Source of the DNA: Actinomycetes bacterium
Lineage (GTDB): Bacteria > Actinomycetota > Actinomycetes > JAJYSQ01
DNA length: 5,246 nt
Direction of reading: 5' to 3'
Assembly: GCA_021793495.1 (NCBI GenBank)
Contig: JAJYSQ010000175.1
Coordinates: 1 to 5,246 of the forward strand
The position numbers were made by a program, and so were the translations under genes. Shown one piece after another: positions 5,109 through 5,246 of the stretch. The number at the start of each line of letters is the position of its first letter. Within the stretch, counting starts at the first letter, position 1. A model generated the notes under the pieces. It did no database searches and was not told where the DNA came from. It saw only the letters and a list, made by a program, of their open reading frames with translations.

Positions 5109-5246
5109 ATGACGGTGCCCGAGACCCGGTACCTCGACCGCCCCGACGGACGGATCGCCCACGACGACCGCGGGATCGGACGTGCTGGTTGCGGTCGAGC
5201 ACCTCGGGGCCACGCGCGCCGCGCGCCTGGCGCTGCGCCTCGGTCT
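5109..5246 (+). pseudogene. Alpha/beta-hydrolase-like gene, 5' fragment, apparently frameshifted or internally deleted
   Basis: Only the first 138 bases are in the window. The opening residues MTVPETRYLDRPDGRIAHDD resemble the N-terminus of small actinobacterial alpha/beta hydrolases, where RYLDRPDGRIAYD leads to a glycine-rich turn and then the oxyanion-hole strand. Here, after DDRG (about 5174), the same frame turns into arginine/alanine/proline-rich sequence typical of an out-of-frame GC-rich reading. The frame shifted by one base, from 5173, reads GSDVLVAVEHLGATRAARL. That resembles the segment these enzymes carry just before the nucleophile elbow (DVLALVEHLG). The simplest reading is loss of about 50 residues with a frameshift, leaving no hydrolase core. 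A sequencing or assembly error near a contig end, or an unrelated short gene, cannot be excluded. No stop occurs in the original frame before the edge. Confidence 0.45.

Noticed and set aside
1..5246. CRISPR arrays, tRNA or rRNA genes, insertion sequences
   Set aside because: I saw no regularly spaced repeats, no cloverleaf or rRNA signature, and no transposase or terminal inverted repeats.

Overview
The window looks like chromosomal DNA from a high-GC Gram-positive bacterium (Actinomycetota). Its coding frames are strongly GC-biased at the third codon position, Shine-Dalgarno sites are AGGAGG-like, genes are tightly packed with an ATGA stop/start overlap, and the 67-residue cold-shock protein and the YceI protein are of actinobacterial type. 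I cannot place it to genus with confidence.

Positions 17-3804 (+) form a three-gene unit. First comes a 578-residue ABC transporter permease made of two fused inner-membrane domains. Next is a 437-residue ATP-binding subunit of the nitrate/sulfonate/taurine type that carries an extra C-terminal domain. Last is a 231-residue integral membrane protein whose C-terminal half resembles a two-helix ion-channel pore without a canonical selectivity filter. The first two genes should make a complete importer core (two permease domains plus an ATPase homodimer). No substrate-binding protein is visible, so the substrate is unknown. The third gene overlaps the ATPase stop codon, and that junction contains a perfect 18-bp tandem duplication that doubles the start codon.

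Positions 3830-4455 (+) hold a separately promoted, cytoplasmic YceI-family (polyisoprenoid-binding-like) protein. Its promoter carries an inverted repeat lying over the -10 element. A 44-bp perfect palindrome at 4505-4548 follows and is probably a bidirectional terminator shared with the convergent cold-shock gene (4590-4793, -).

Positions 4794-5108 are a divergent, mostly non-coding region. On the minus strand it should hold the cold-shock leader, which includes a GC-rich hairpin followed by a T-rich run. On the plus strand it holds a candidate promoter with an operator-like palindrome. That promoter faces the start of an alpha/beta-hydrolase-like gene at 5109, which appears to lose its reading frame about 65 bases in and then runs off the window. 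The first nine bases of the window match the 3' end of a common Illumina adapter, so the left end may be an imperfectly trimmed contig end. The gene set is mostly ordinary; the best points for a second look are the channel-like third gene, the duplicated start, the operator-like palindromes and the damaged hydrolase.
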